A stretch of 64,000 nucleotides of DNA from Lingula anatina (GCF_001039355.2 NW_019774047.1:546531-610530), one strand, 5' to 3'. Positions 11,066 through 21,501 are shown, counted from the stretch's first letter. Notes: a model not told the origin generated them from the sequence alone. Translations and numbers: made by a program.

Positions 11066-11703
11066 CTTACAAAGAACATATCAGTCCACATTGCAGTAAG
11101 GTGTGGGTCTCCCCTGGTACACAGTCCTGTACCCTCATCACACTTATGACCAGCTGGACAACAGTGCAGGGAATTCGGACAACAGACCGCCTGAAAGGGA
11201 CAAGTGGTAAAACATGAACTGTTTGTGAGATATAATGGTCAATTTTAAGGGGTTACAACACACGATGCAAATTATTATGGAATTGACAGATGTGGCATAA
11301 TTCTCACCATTCAGGCCTGTGGCCAGCAATTTCAAATGGGGGGTTCGTTTTCTGAAAAAGTGGACCTCTTACCATAAAACCTACTTGTACCTAAATCAAA
11401 TTTTATCCAGAGTGGACCTTTTCCCAGCAAAAAGGGCGGTTCTTTAACCCCCCCCCCCCCGAACCCCCCCTGGCTATGGGCCTGCCATTTGTCTAAAATA
11501 CATACATTTTCTCCTTGACAACAAACAGCATCCCCAGTCACCAGGTGGCAGCAGGTGGTTCCCAAAGGACAGCCCACATCGGTTTCTGGTGGACACGGCT
11601 GATTGCGTCCTTCATGTAAGCTGGTCTTGTGGGATTCAAAGAACAAGGTGCTAGCTGCTGCCAGCGGCAACACTGCTATGAGTAATAAATACAGCTGCTT
11701 CAT
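1..11703 (-). CDS. GRN: Progranulin with at least 20 granulin domains (3' partial)
   Basis: Secreted multi-granulin precursor. Granulins are 12-cysteine beta-hairpin stacks released by proteolysis; in animals progranulin acts as a growth factor and lysosomal protein. Exons (5' to 3' on the minus strand): 11506-11703, 11071-11190, [at least one lost at the n at 10851], 10340-10573, 9814-10047, 9288-9521, 8762-8995, 8236-8469, 7710-7943, 7184-7417, 6658-6891, 6153-6365, 5759-5995, 4993-5229, 4241-4477, 3772-4005, 3373-3549, 2851-3087, 2247-2564, 1529-1765, 747-1031, and 1-188 continuing out of the window. All read GT-AG. From 10573 downwards every exon begins and ends in phase 1, splitting a Gly codon after the CCPxG motif. 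Each therefore carries Cys11-12 of one granulin, a linker, and Cys1-10 of the next. The first granulin is rebuilt cleanly across exons 1 and 2. Human progranulin has seven and a half granulins, so this gene is much longer. No stop is seen; the gene continues left of position 1. Confidence 0.93.
1777..1825. repeat. (AT)n microsatellite near a granulin acceptor site
   Basis: The run ends about 10 bp from the acceptor of exon 1529-1765, so this intron lacks a normal long pyrimidine tract at its 3' end. Confidence 0.93.
2028..2225. repeat. C-rich low-complexity block in a granulin intron
   Basis: A C homopolymer (2028-2042), an A-run (about 2054-2065), and a CCCCA-type repeat ending near 2225 lie within the intron downstream of exon 2247-2564. 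Confidence 0.85.
2627..2850 (-). repeat. Degenerate ~55-bp tandem repeats carrying decoy 5' splice sites
   Basis: The start of the intron after exon 2851-3087 is four to five degenerate copies of a unit of about 55 bp. Each holds a GGTCAnnnTGACC-like palindrome next to GTAAGTAGG or a decayed version, plus a GTGGATAACAAGATATTTC-like spacer. The true donor is the copy at 2849-2850. At least one further copy (about 2788-2808) keeps an intact GTAAGT. Confidence 0.7.
3373..3549 (-). CDS. GRN: Granulin exon with almost no inter-domain linker
   Basis: At 177 bp this is the shortest phase 1-1 exon of the gene. The final cysteines of the preceding granulin (CQTSTGEC) are followed by only five residues before the first Cys of the next domain, whereas neighbours have linkers of about 20 residues or more. 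The two flanking granulins would be nearly fused, with little room for protease access. Confidence 0.85.
3751..3765. promoter_or_regulatory. Perfect AGGTCA-n3-TGACCT palindrome beside a granulin 5' splice site
   Basis: AGGTCACAGTGACCT is a perfect inverted repeat, seven nucleotides from the exon 3772-4005 boundary. It equals the consensus estrogen-response element, and as RNA it could form a 6-bp hairpin just inside the intron. Related versions flank most of the other donors, for example 2830-2844, the array donors (AGGTTACAGTGACCT) and 4973-4987. Whether it acts as DNA, as RNA, or only as duplicated intron start is not decided by the sequence. Confidence 0.4.
6153..6365 (-). CDS. GRN: Variant granulin exon lacking one cysteine
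   Basis: Same design as the array exons but 21 bp shorter. Where the array reads [15 protein letters not shown] this exon reads CPDGNTCC, so the second cysteine of the granulin is lost and the frame is kept. The deleted stretch in the array copies is bounded by a direct repeat (CCATCTGGACAT), which fits slippage or unequal exchange between the two copies. The resulting domain has 11 cysteines and one unpaired thiol. Confidence 0.85.
6250..10850 (-). repeat. 526-bp tandem array of granulin exon-intron units
   Basis: About 8.7 head-to-tail copies with a period of exactly 526 bp. Each unit holds one 234-bp exon (78 codons, phase 1-1) and a 292-bp intron. I see no differences among the eight full exons (6658, 7184, 7710, 8236, 8762, 9288, 9814, 10340) or in their introns. 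The low end grades into the diverged exon 6153-6365, whose downstream intron is almost identical. The high end stops in mid-unit at the n at 10851, so the true copy number is unknown. It reflects either a very recent amplification or an assembler repeat. Confidence 0.93.
10851..10851. other. Single-n assembly join at the end of the granulin array
   Basis: The array unit is cut after CTAGGTTA, and unrelated intron sequence follows. At least one granulin exon (phase 0 to 1) is missing at this point. Confidence 0.95.
11031..11062. repeat. (GA)n microsatellite at a granulin donor
   Basis: Begins within about 10 bp of the exon 2 donor at 11069-11070, giving a CT-rich intron start on the transcribed strand. 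Confidence 0.93.
11071..11190 (-). CDS. GRN: Progranulin exon 2: end of granulin 1 and linker
   Basis: A 120-bp phase 0-0 exon that starts [14 protein letters not shown], completes granulin 1 with the last two cysteines, and ends in a linker at a GTAAGA donor. A (GA)n microsatellite lies about 8 bp inside the following intron (11031-11062). All other downstream exons start in phase 1, so exon 2 cannot splice in frame to the 10340-10573 exon. A phase 0-to-1 exon must be missing, probably in the assembly break at 10851. Confidence 0.85.
11312..11484. mobile_element. 173-bp MITE in progranulin intron 1
   Basis: The ends are imperfect inverted repeats (CAGGCCTGTGGCCAGC on the left; CAGGCCCATAGCCAGG read inward from the right). 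CCATT flanks both sides (11307-11311 and 11485-11489) as a target-site duplication. The CAGG... termini resemble hAT-type ends, but hAT elements make 8-bp duplications, so the superfamily is not settled. It includes a C-rich low-complexity stretch. Confidence 0.65.
11506..11703 (-). CDS. GRN: Progranulin first coding exon: signal peptide and start of granulin 1
   Basis: ATG at 11703 opens a hydrophobic signal peptide ([18 protein letters not shown]), then a short spacer and the first cysteines of granulin 1. The donor at 11504-11505 (GTATGT) ends the exon in phase 0 after GEN. Joined to exon 2 at 11190 it gives the canonical CC-x8-CC-x6-CC-x5-CC spacing, which supports the splice. A pyrimidine tract and CAG lie directly upstream of the ATG, so an upstream non-coding 5' exon is likely. 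I could not locate it. Confidence 0.9.
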
Positions 11704-12886
11704 CTGAAAAAAATATATATTCCAGAAATATTTGGGGAATTAACAAAGCTGCACAGTATACTAGGTACTGTTGTTTAACTTTTTCAGTTCATCTTTTATT
11801 TATTCCTCACATCAAAGACAACAGATAGGCTTGATCTTTTAAGAAGGGTTCTTAAATAAATTCTATCCAACTTTTGTGAGTTGACAACATACCAATTATT
11901 GTGTGAGCCAGTTTTTTTTTAAAATATTTATTGATGACATGGATAGAAAATTGATGCTATGAAGATGACAGTATAATGACAATACTCTGTGGTAGATAAA
12001 AGATGCACTGGGTTTATACAATGAAGGGTACAGTAAATGAGCCCTCAAATAACTTATTTTAGTGTCTTTTGTTACGGATTATCTTTGCCAAACTAAGTTT
12101 TGAGTTATAAACCAATTCATTTAACAGTATACTATACACCCCCATTAAAACCTTGTACATCACACTCATTAAGTTTAATTACACCTATATATGAAAGTGT
12201 CACCATTTTTATCCTACCTATTAGTGCAAAAAGTTCAGCCTTTTAGCTGCCTGAAGGGTCCGCTTGCAAATACCATGATAGTTATTACACAACTGGGAAG
12301 TGAGAACACTTCTTATCTCCTTATCTAAACAGTTCACCCTTATATCATCACAACAGTGCTGGTTACTGATATTGTCTGATAACATGTAGACTCCATGTTA
12401 TTATATATATTTTTTTTAATGGCCATATTTTTCACAGCCCTTAAAGTACATTTTGTCATTTTAATCAATTATGTTTATGGCTCCCTTTTCCCACATTATT
12501 TTTGTTGAAAAATTATTACTTTGATCATTTATTTTCTAAATTACAACTTTTACTGTTATAACTTTTCTTTATTTTTATTATCCAAACATTTACACTCTTT
12601 ACATTAAATAAGTTAACTTAAATCCTAAACAGAACAGAAAATTGCAAAAAAAAGTCATAAAACAGTTTTTAAATTATTTTTCTGAGGTAGAATTGAGGAA
12701 ATGCACAGGACAAAATGTATTTAAATACTAGTTATACTGTCTGTATCACATAAGGAAGAATAAAGTTTCAATTTTAAAGGTTACTCATTGAGTTTCATCA
12801 AAAATTCAGCACTAGTAACTGAATGTAAACTACATTAAGCTTTTTATCACTCAAAGGTTGAAGGGATCAAAGACACTTACAAAACA
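11704..12886. other. Upstream flank of progranulin, no gene seen
   Basis: AT-rich sequence upstream of the first coding exon. A 5' non-coding exon and promoter of the granulin gene are expected in this direction, but I can identify neither from sequence alone. Confidence 0.4.
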
Positions 12887-13802
12887 GGGCCCGGTTGCAC
12901 CAACAGGGCGTAAATTTACTCGGCTACGACTGTCGTAAACCGCAACGCCTGGCGTCCGTGCGCCAGGTTTACTCTCCCTGCTTACGCCCGTTGCACCAAG
13001 ACAAAAAATGATCGTCGTAACTACGCCCGAGTAATGCTCCGTTGCGCCACTGGCCAACAATACGTGGATGGTATAATTGGGCAAATGAGGAGTTCTCAGC
13101 TGCAGTCATAATGGAATGATGACATATATAAACACAAAAGGAACATTTCAGTGACGGAGAAATTCATGAGCTACATTATTCCATTTTGATTTAGAAATAA
13201 GAACGTTAAAATACGTTAACTTTGCTGTTGCCTTGGATATATAGCAATAAAATCGTAAATATATTCCGAATCAAAATATTATTATAGTATGCTATGTATG
13301 CTATTATAGTATGCTGTTGTAAATGAGAAAAACGCGTTGGAGGCAGTACGTATTTCTATTAATGGATTTGAACACTTTCACATTTGTTATTGGAACATTT
13401 GAGTCTGAAAATAATCAAAAAAAGCCAGCATTGCTTTCTTTTTATAATTTTACTACAATTTCATGACCTTTTTTATCTATGGTTACACCGTGAGGTATCA
13501 TTTAATTCAATCGAGCTTACATCTTGGAGATTGAGAAATACAAGAGACCTAATACATATTAAATGAGCCTTAAAATGTTGATATTTTAAGCTTTCGTCTC
13601 TATGTTTATATATAGTAAAATATGAATGATATAAAATGTGAATAAAAAATATGGTTAGTTATGGTTTGTCAAAAATTGTGAAAAGAATTAAAGACACCGT
13701 ACTGCTGAGAGCCAAGGCGTGTCGACATGAGTGGTAAGATTTAATTTGAACACATGCATGTACATGTACATGGCTATACACATAATGTATTTAATAATCA
13801 CT

Positions 13803-13850
<48 letters not shown>

Positions 13851-14175
13851 TGTATAAAATTAGTTTTTTAAAAACCAAGCTATACAGACGGAAGTTTTGT
13901 GTAAGAAACAAACAAAAAACATCCCACATAATCTACGTTAACGACGATAATTGTCATCAAACTCTCTCTGTGCCAGCCTAGCCATAGTGGAAAACGAACT
14001 AAGACCGACTTACTCCACCTAACTAGCAGGCGTAAATTTACGACTAAGTTAAGACCGACGTAAACACTACTCCAGTTTGGTGCAACTGGCTTTTCTCGGG
14101 CGTAGCATTTTGCGCCCTGTTTACGTCGGCGCAACTGCTACGCCTCACTTACGACCGGTTGGTGCAACCGGGCCC
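12887..14175. mobile_element. 1.29-kb non-autonomous DNA transposon with 18-bp TIRs
   Basis: GGGCCCGGTTGCACCAAC at 12887-12904 is repeated as its exact reverse complement at 14158-14175. About 160-190 bp inside each end is GC-rich and holds subterminal motifs (TTGCACCAA/TTGGTGCAA, CGTAA) absent from the AT-rich surroundings. The core is AT-rich with a (TA)n run at 13804-13848 and no transposase frame. I see no convincing target-site duplication. It is probably a deletion derivative mobilised in trans. Confidence 0.75.
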
Positions 14176-16712
14176 AGGTCAATAGGATGACACTGTGGTC
14201 ATTGTGACAGGAAGACAATTGATAATCCAGTATTAAACCCTGGCTTCTCCATGCCTTTCTTATCAACGAGAGTGCAAGAGTACGTACTGTACCAGCATTA
14301 GTGTGCGTAGGCCTGGATGCATGCACATGTATCGTATTGTATGCGTGTGCAAATGCAGGCATTCTTGACAGAGACTGTGCGCATTGAATATTCACATATC
14401 TTTGTCTTGTATCATGATATATTATCTACTCCCACAGTTTTGTAATGGTAGCTAGATACTGGGCCTAGGCCTTATCCCAACTGGGTATAAAAAGAGACTT
14501 TTAATGAATATATATCTAAATGGGCTAACTTATTATCATGTCAAACCAGCCTTTTTGAGGTGTCATGTATAATTAAGCTGCAAGTGCCTTATATTTTTAT
14601 AAAAATGCAGGTAGATAGATAGCACTGATGCTTCTACAAATGAAAAAGAACCTAGCAGTTCTACTTAAAAAAATCCTCAAGAGATGCTACGAATTGAATT
14701 ACCTTTAAAAATTGAACAATTGTGACATCAATTTTAAAATCAAGTTCAATTAAGGATGACCACAGCATTCAAATAAAGATGGTGAATAATTAATAATAGT
14801 CTCACTCAGTGTAATCTGTAAGTGTAAAGTCAAGTTAAAAGTGAAATTTTGAAAAGGGGGTCAATATTATGTACATGTAAACTTTTTTTTTTTTGAAAAA
14901 AAAATTGAAAATAGTTAAGATTGAGAAATTGATCTATACACATATATATTAAAGTACAAATTTGAAAATTAGTAAAACATTACTCAGACTGAACATTTCT
15001 AAATATAGTTTGTATTAAAAAAATAACATTTCATTTATAAATTTATAAACTGACAAGATAACATATGTTTTTAGCAACATACAGTGCAGCTAGGTTATAA
15101 AGGAAGTAAATGTTATCAATATTATCTGAAAGCCTGATTAAATGTTCTGTACCGTGAGAAATGTTTGTACTTAGTCTAATATTTTTTTATATTGCATACA
15201 AAAATATGAAAATCTTCATCTGATGAACTGATGCCGAGTTGTCTCTAGTGTCTAATTTTATTTTTCAAAGCAAGGGTGTACAACCACATTCATTGGAATT
15301 TCAACAGCCTTGAGCTTGATGTATTGTTTGGATTAAAATGTTCATGATTCTTGATAGAAATTTTGATAGCTTTGAGAAAACAATTTTTAATATAAATTAC
15401 TAAGATGTTTCGAATTTATTGAAAATTTGTTCTAGTAAATAACCTTTAAAAAGAAGTGCTTCACAAGATTATTATATTTATAAAATATATAACATCAGTT
15501 CAATTAAGTATTAAGTATATCAATAATAGATTGTTTTTTTGCTTTTTAAATATAACGCACAAACAAGTCACAACAGTTCTTTTTGGTGTAAGGCAAACTT
15601 TCACTTTCCCTTTCTTGCAACACATGCAGTAAGCACTTATAATCTACCTCTGTAGTGTAATAATAATAATATAATTATTAATCATAAATCACAAATAGGG
15701 AATTAAGTCGGTGGAAGTGAGAGTACTCTTTCAAGACTAATATTTTGATGCCCACAACAGCAAAAACATATCGTTAAAGCAGTATGCTTTAGCATAATTC
15801 AGGTCACAATTATATGTTTATAATTACGTTTAGTCGGCTTAAATGTAATGGTTGTCTGACACTCAAAAACGATGTTGACTTCAAGTTCACGTCTTCGTGC
15901 CATTGTTTTGTTCAATGATGAATTTATGTGAGAAATATCTACGCTTATTTGCCACATGGTTGTAATTATTGAACATACCTTGTGTTCCGAGTTGTGCCTC
16001 TTTTACTGTTGCATATTTAAACACAGTTTTGTGTCAGGTAGATAAAGTGCCCACTTGTCAAAGAAACCGGGATCAAATATCGGCTTTCGGCTTGTGATAA
16101 AATCATGTGACGATGTGTGCATTACATGGCCGCTTAGCGCATATTGGTGTACAGTGTATATATATATATATTTCTGATTACTTTCATTTTTACCCTTTTT
16201 ATAGACTAACAATATATAATTATGGTGCAAATAGATGGTTCACGCTATATTTGCAAAATGTGGTACTTGTAGTTATAGTATAAGCGACAACTACATGATT
16301 CATGACCTTGACCTATTTTTGAGGGATCTTCAAATCATGTTTATGATTATACTTTTATGTGCAATTATTCCAATCTCTCTAGGATTCTGGGTGATAAGTG
16401 TCATTCTGAATACGTACAGTGGAGATGGAGGTATTGTGGTCCCTTTGCATTAGTTTTTGAAGCTAGTCTTTACTTGCAAGCCACAGGGCTCGAAGTTAAC
16501 TTTTTTTCAGTACAGTGTGCTGTAGGTTGCTACAGAATGCAAACAGGCTCTTTGGTTTAGTTGCTGTTCCAGATTTTAAAAAATCCATATACAAGGTCAT
16601 GCCGGTTTCACTGCATTTTTTTTTTTACAAAAAGAAATTTCAGAAAACATACTATATAATATAGAAAATCACAACCACGCGACCCTCAATGTCAAGCCCT
16701 AAACCCAGACTT

Positions 16713-16800
16713 TGTTACTTTCATTTTTACTTTGTAATCGGGCTTGAAGTTAAGACTGTGTTACTTTCATTTTTACTTTGTAATCGGGCTTGAAGTTAAG
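16713..16800. repeat. Two-copy tandem repeat, 46-bp period
   Basis: The 42-bp unit starting TGTTACTTTCATTTTTAC at 16713-16754 recurs unchanged at 16759-16800, separated by four bases. Confidence 0.85.
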
Positions 16801-17387
16801 TCTTACTGGTAGATTGATACATTGTACTCATTGATAGTCTATGGATGTCATTGCTAATAATATCTTCCTACGCTGAGGAAGGTGTCCTAGGACTTGTGAG
16901 GGAAGAGAAACCCAGTTGACTGCTATACAAGTACAAGAATAGTTTCTGCATCGGTTTATTAATCATATAGCGATTCTACAACAATCGTTTACAAACCAAG
17001 CAAGGTGACAGCAAAGTGTGCCTCGTTTGTAAAAATGATGTATGAAAAAGCCAAAATCAGGTCTATATACATGTACCTCTGTTGAGTCCAAACGCCTCAG
17101 AAACACCAGAGTGCCATTTCATACCTTGGGCTTTATGAAAAAGCAACCATGCCCTTGGACCAGTTTAGTCATGTCCAGCTTCATATTTTCGTTCAAAATT
17201 CATATTTTCAGGGTTTTTTGAACCCATATCACCTTGGCGGTGGTTGTTTTCCATTCTGGCTCCCATATTCTTGTCTCTGTGGGGAAGAAGAAGGAAAAGT
17301 CTAGATAAATCTGGAGCTTTGGCAGGTAAATATTATTATTGTTTTAATTATTATCATTATTATTATTATTGATAGTAGTACCACCAG

Positions 17388-17598
17388 CTTGAGCACTGGG
17401 GGTACTCATGGTTTTAGCTCTGACCCGCCTTGTATGGCTTTCGCCAGTTCCATCGTCTCAGCTTTATGCTCAAGGCTACAAGTCCACGTTACCACTTCTC
17501 CTAGATTACAAGGGCCTGTGTCCCCATCTCTTTGATTTAGGTCACATATAATCTGAACTTGAACCCTGTAGATTTTGGGCTCTGTCTGTGCATTCGCC
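17388..17598 (-). mobile_element. Fragment of a dispersed element shared with 30931-31134
   Basis: The reverse complement of this segment aligns with 30931-31134. Both end at GCTGGTGGTAC and share the stretch around GATTATATGTGACCTAAAT and AGATGGGGACACAGG. Two diverged copies in opposite orientation 13 kb apart mark an interspersed family. The family name is not known to me. Confidence 0.65.
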
Positions 17599-17924
17599 TA
17601 GGTATGACATTCTTCACAATGCACCATTGTAAAAATTTTTGTGTTGAATATATCACAAACCAAAGGAAGTTACTATAAAAGTCTTTGTGTAGAAGTCTGA
17701 CTGAAAGTTGTGTGGAGATTTCAAATATCCCCTTGGATTTCACCTTTCTTTCAAGGTCAAATGGGGTAAAATTCTGTAATAATTAATGGGAATTTTCTAT
17801 GAAAAAATCTTTTGCAAATTTTCAGAAACTACACAGACCAAAGCTTTCATATTATAGCGAGGAATTACACTTAGAGACCATTCCCACAGATATTTAGATC
17901 GATCTATCCCCCTGGGGAGTCTCG

Positions 17925-17925
17925 N
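17925..17925. other. Single-n assembly join in intergenic DNA
   Basis: An isolated n. I see no duplicated flank here, unlike the joins at 28761 and 40356. Confidence 0.95.
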
Positions 17926-18056
17926 AATACTGCATTCACACGTGCAGCATTTCTGAAGAATCTACGAGTTGGGCAAAACCACAGTTTTCAACCACACTCA
18001 TCAGCAACGTTAACGTTAAAACCCAAGCTCCCTCTCCAGTAGAGGTAAATTCCTCT

Positions 18057-20035
18057 GTAACCACAAATAGGTAAACACGGTAACACATTAATTATATGGC
18101 TTGATAAAAAACATGGTAGTAACAGTCTGTATTTTATATACTGTACCTTACAACAGATTGTCATTTAATATAATAAATTTAAAATAATTATTTTTGTTTA
18201 ATTACTATGAAGGTGGGGTAAGGCATAACAAGTTTGATGTATTCTGTATGCATGCAAATTGTATCTTATTTCATAATAAGATGGCAACGTTGTAATTTTA
18301 TTGTATTTGATTAACTGTATTAGGATTGCGCAAATCAAGAAGAGGCAGACATGTGTAGATAGACTGACAAAGGAACCTTAATGCCCATTTTGAAATGCTA
18401 AGAATAAAAAATAAATATTTCTGGAGTATTTGTGGGCCCATCATATCGTATTTTTTACTTTTAAATCACTTAAACGGTTTCAGAAATATATTTTAAAGTT
18501 GATTTTCCGTAAATGCATTGAAGCATTTAAAGAATTTACCCCATGAAGATAGGCACAAGTTCCAGAAATCTACTTCACAGCGTACTATAAAAAACCTTTG
18601 CTGTCCATTATTGCTACAGTGAGAAGATACATATCAATTTCTTACAGACCGCAAAAAGGTAAACACAGTAGCAGGTTGCACATACGGCTTAATACATCAC
18701 TCTACTGATCTTTTCCATTCCATCTATTCTGTATCTACAACAAAGTGTTCTTTGCGAAAACATGAAATACTCATGAAATGAAATGCGCTAAATGACCACG
18801 AGGGTAGCATGAGGCAGAGCAAGTTTGACGTGACCTGCATACACGTAGATCTTTTCTTCTGTATGATAAAAGATAAGTACTGTGATTATAATGAAGTGTT
18901 GACAATGAAGAATCTCATTTGAAAACCAAGTGGGAGAAAGCAGATGTAGGCCTATAACGACTATGCTGAAACAAGTTAATTTGGCCTAATTTAAACATTT
19001 AACAGATCTTAGGTGATAGAAATGTCAAGTAGAGACCAGTAAGATACGACAAATCATGAACGCCGATAATAAATCTGATGTAACGGGACATTGTGGAACT
19101 AACATATGATGTTGAACAATATAATGACCGGTATCGTTTGTAAATAAGTTACGGAAATAATGGCGTTCATGTGTACCTATCATGTATAAGGTTTCAGGTA
19201 AAACAAGTTATGGCAATTTGTGTTGGATAAATATATATTATCTTATCGATGAGACACTGATGACAATGTGCTGTAGATAAAGGAACGTAATAGACGAAGA
19301 TGCCGGTGTCGATCAGGAGACTGAAATGTATTTTTCGCGGGATGTTGAATGGTTCAGATTCAAGGATCTTAGTTGAGTCCCAGTCGCGAAAAAAACGAGA
19401 GGCTATCAACATCAGCCGACACCAGCCACCCATGAATAGGGACGGGGGGTTGATCTACCTGACATTTACAAGAGGGTCCTGGCCGCTATACCACCTAGCG
19501 GTCAGTGAGTATGAACAACTTCTCACGTCAGTCTGATGAAGGCCTTCGACCAGGTTGGCCGTAAGCTAACGGTATGGAAGAAAAAAATTGAGTCTTGTGT
19601 TTGAGAATTTCATGTATAGATTGTCATTTAATATAATACCTTAAAGATATTAACTTTTATGTTGAACTATTAAAATAAATGACCACGATGGAGAGGTAAT
19701 TAAGGTATATCATGTTTGATATATTTTGTGTGCATGTAAATAGGTTCTTATTTTTAGATAATTTAACAACGTAGTTTGAAAATACAAACGACAATGGAAG
19801 TTAGGACTGTGCAAATCAACAGCAAATCAAGAGGGGGAAGACAGATGTAGAAAGACTGACTGGGGAAATGAAATGCTTATTTTTAAATGTTAAGTATATC
19901 AGAAATATTTCTGTCGTATTTATAGGCTTGTCACATTTTGATATATATCATATTACTTTTAAATCAATGAATGGTTTCAGAAACGTGATTTTTAGCGTTT
20001 TTTCCACAAATGCAGAGTTCCCTATGACAGGTAAG
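18057..20035. repeat. Three diverged direct repeats of 350-450 bp
   Basis: Segments near 18057-18540, 18650-19010 and 19605-20035 share an ordered series of landmarks: GTAAACAC, GATTGTCATTTAATATAAT, a GACCACGA...AAGTTTGA block, GCAAATCAA...CAGATGTAG, and ACTTTTAAATCA...GGTTTCAGAAA. Not all landmarks survive in each copy. Divergence is substantial, so these are old copies and not assembly duplicates. Confidence 0.55.
19494..19577 (+). repeat. Left arm of an inverted repeat pair
   Basis: It carries CCTAGCGGTCAGTGAGTA ... GTCTGATGAAGGCC ... GTAAGCTAACGGTAT. Its reverse complement aligns along its length, with substitutions, to 20466-20546. The arms are about 890 bp apart and enclose one of the diverged direct repeats, so the whole may be a single fold-back-like element. 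Confidence 0.65.
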
Positions 20036-20465
20036 ACACAGTTAATCTCGAATTTGATAGAACGTAGAAACGTGATTTAACTATGTAGCGATTAAGGGTT
20101 TTATGGTGAACGTTTACCACAAAAGGAAGTTGTCTGATCCAATTTCTTCATTAAGTATGCGACGTCTTTGCTATTTCAATCATATTTGCCCTCAGCTCCT
20201 AAACACTAATTAAAATCTTCCGATGACTGCAACATATGGCAGTAAAAAACAGATTTTGGCACTAATGAATCATAACGGAGTGACTGGGGATAGGGAAAGT
20301 TATGTACGCCAGGGCAAATAAGAAACTAACTAACTAGTCTTTGTATAGCTAACGCAAAACCGTGAAACAGCTTGAACAAGCATGGAATTGATCAGAATTC
20401 TAAACAAAAAGGCCCGATTAAGAATAAAATAGAAATTTAAAAAAATCTTGAAGTCGGAAAACTTC

Positions 20466-20546
20466 TATACCGTTGGCTTACGACCAACATGGACGTAGGC
20501 CCTCATCAGACAGATGTGAGAAGATGTTACTCACTGACCGCTAGGG
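20466..20546 (-). repeat. Right arm of an inverted repeat pair
   Basis: Reverse-complement partner of 19494-19577. It reads TATACCGTTGGCTTACGACC ... CTCATCAGACAGATGTGAGA ... TCACTGACCGCTAGG. It lies about 90 bp before the 543-bp assembly gap, so any element it belongs to may continue into missing sequence. Confidence 0.65.
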
Positions 20547-20636
20547 GGATCCAGGTTGGACTTTTATCTTAAACGTTTTTCGGCTGGTGTTTGATATGGT
20601 TCATTTATTATGAAATTATGAAGTTGCAGAAACTCA

Positions 20637-21179
20637 NNNNNNNNNNNNNNNNNNNNNNNNNNNNNNNNNNNNNNNNNNNNNNNNNNNNNNNNNNNNNNNN
20701 NNNNNNNNNNNNNNNNNNNNNNNNNNNNNNNNNNNNNNNNNNNNNNNNNNNNNNNNNNNNNNNNNNNNNNNNNNNNNNNNNNNNNNNNNNNNNNNNNNNN
20801 NNNNNNNNNNNNNNNNNNNNNNNNNNNNNNNNNNNNNNNNNNNNNNNNNNNNNNNNNNNNNNNNNNNNNNNNNNNNNNNNNNNNNNNNNNNNNNNNNNNN
20901 NNNNNNNNNNNNNNNNNNNNNNNNNNNNNNNNNNNNNNNNNNNNNNNNNNNNNNNNNNNNNNNNNNNNNNNNNNNNNNNNNNNNNNNNNNNNNNNNNNNN
21001 NNNNNNNNNNNNNNNNNNNNNNNNNNNNNNNNNNNNNNNNNNNNNNNNNNNNNNNNNNNNNNNNNNNNNNNNNNNNNNNNNNNNNNNNNNNNNNNNNNNN
21101 NNNNNNNNNNNNNNNNNNNNNNNNNNNNNNNNNNNNNNNNNNNNNNNNNNNNNNNNNNNNNNNNNNNNNNNNNNNNNNN
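20637..21179. other. Assembly gap of 543 N
   Basis: Unbroken run of n. It lies downstream of the last visible prominin exon and could hide 3' UTR or repeats. Confidence 1.
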
Positions 21180-21470
21180 TTTTTTTTTTAGAAATCAAAG
21201 GGGGTCAGGACCCCCTTGACCCCCTCTAAATCTGCCATTGCATTAGATAAATAAACTTCTCTTCTCTTAGTAACATTACAGTTGTTTCCCAAAAAGGACC
21301 AAACGCTTTAGAAACACTTTTTACTGCCCACACACGTACCAGTGAACTGTGGCTATTCATGAACCTTCAACTTTCAAAAGACTGATGAACAATATATTTT
21401 ATTCTTACTATTTTTAAAATATTTATTTCAAAGATTACTTGAATCTTCTTCCATTTTAATACTTTATCTC

Positions 21471-21501
<31 letters not shown>

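Larger units (their letters stand above)
14176..20636. other. Intergenic region between progranulin and prominin
   Basis: No open frame here looks like a real exon. The region contains a 46-bp tandem duplication (16713-16800), a dispersed-element fragment (17388-17598), a single-n assembly join (17925), three diverged direct repeats (about 18057-20035) and an inverted-repeat pair (19494-19577 and 20466-20546). The rest shows nothing I recognise. Confidence 0.5.

Noticed and set aside
11144-11335. Possible granulin exon beginning [11 protein letters not shown]
   Set aside because: The start lies inside the intron 1 MITE and the frame has no granulin cysteines. Direct splicing of 11506 to 11190 gives a perfect granulin.
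19530-19577. CTGATGA-stem-loop resembling a hammerhead ribozyme core (also in the reverse arm at 20466-20546)
   Set aside because: The required GAAA after stem II is GTAA in both arms, and no closing stem I/III is evident.
20591-21229. Long open frames across the N run
   Set aside because: They exist only because unknown bases cannot form stop codons.
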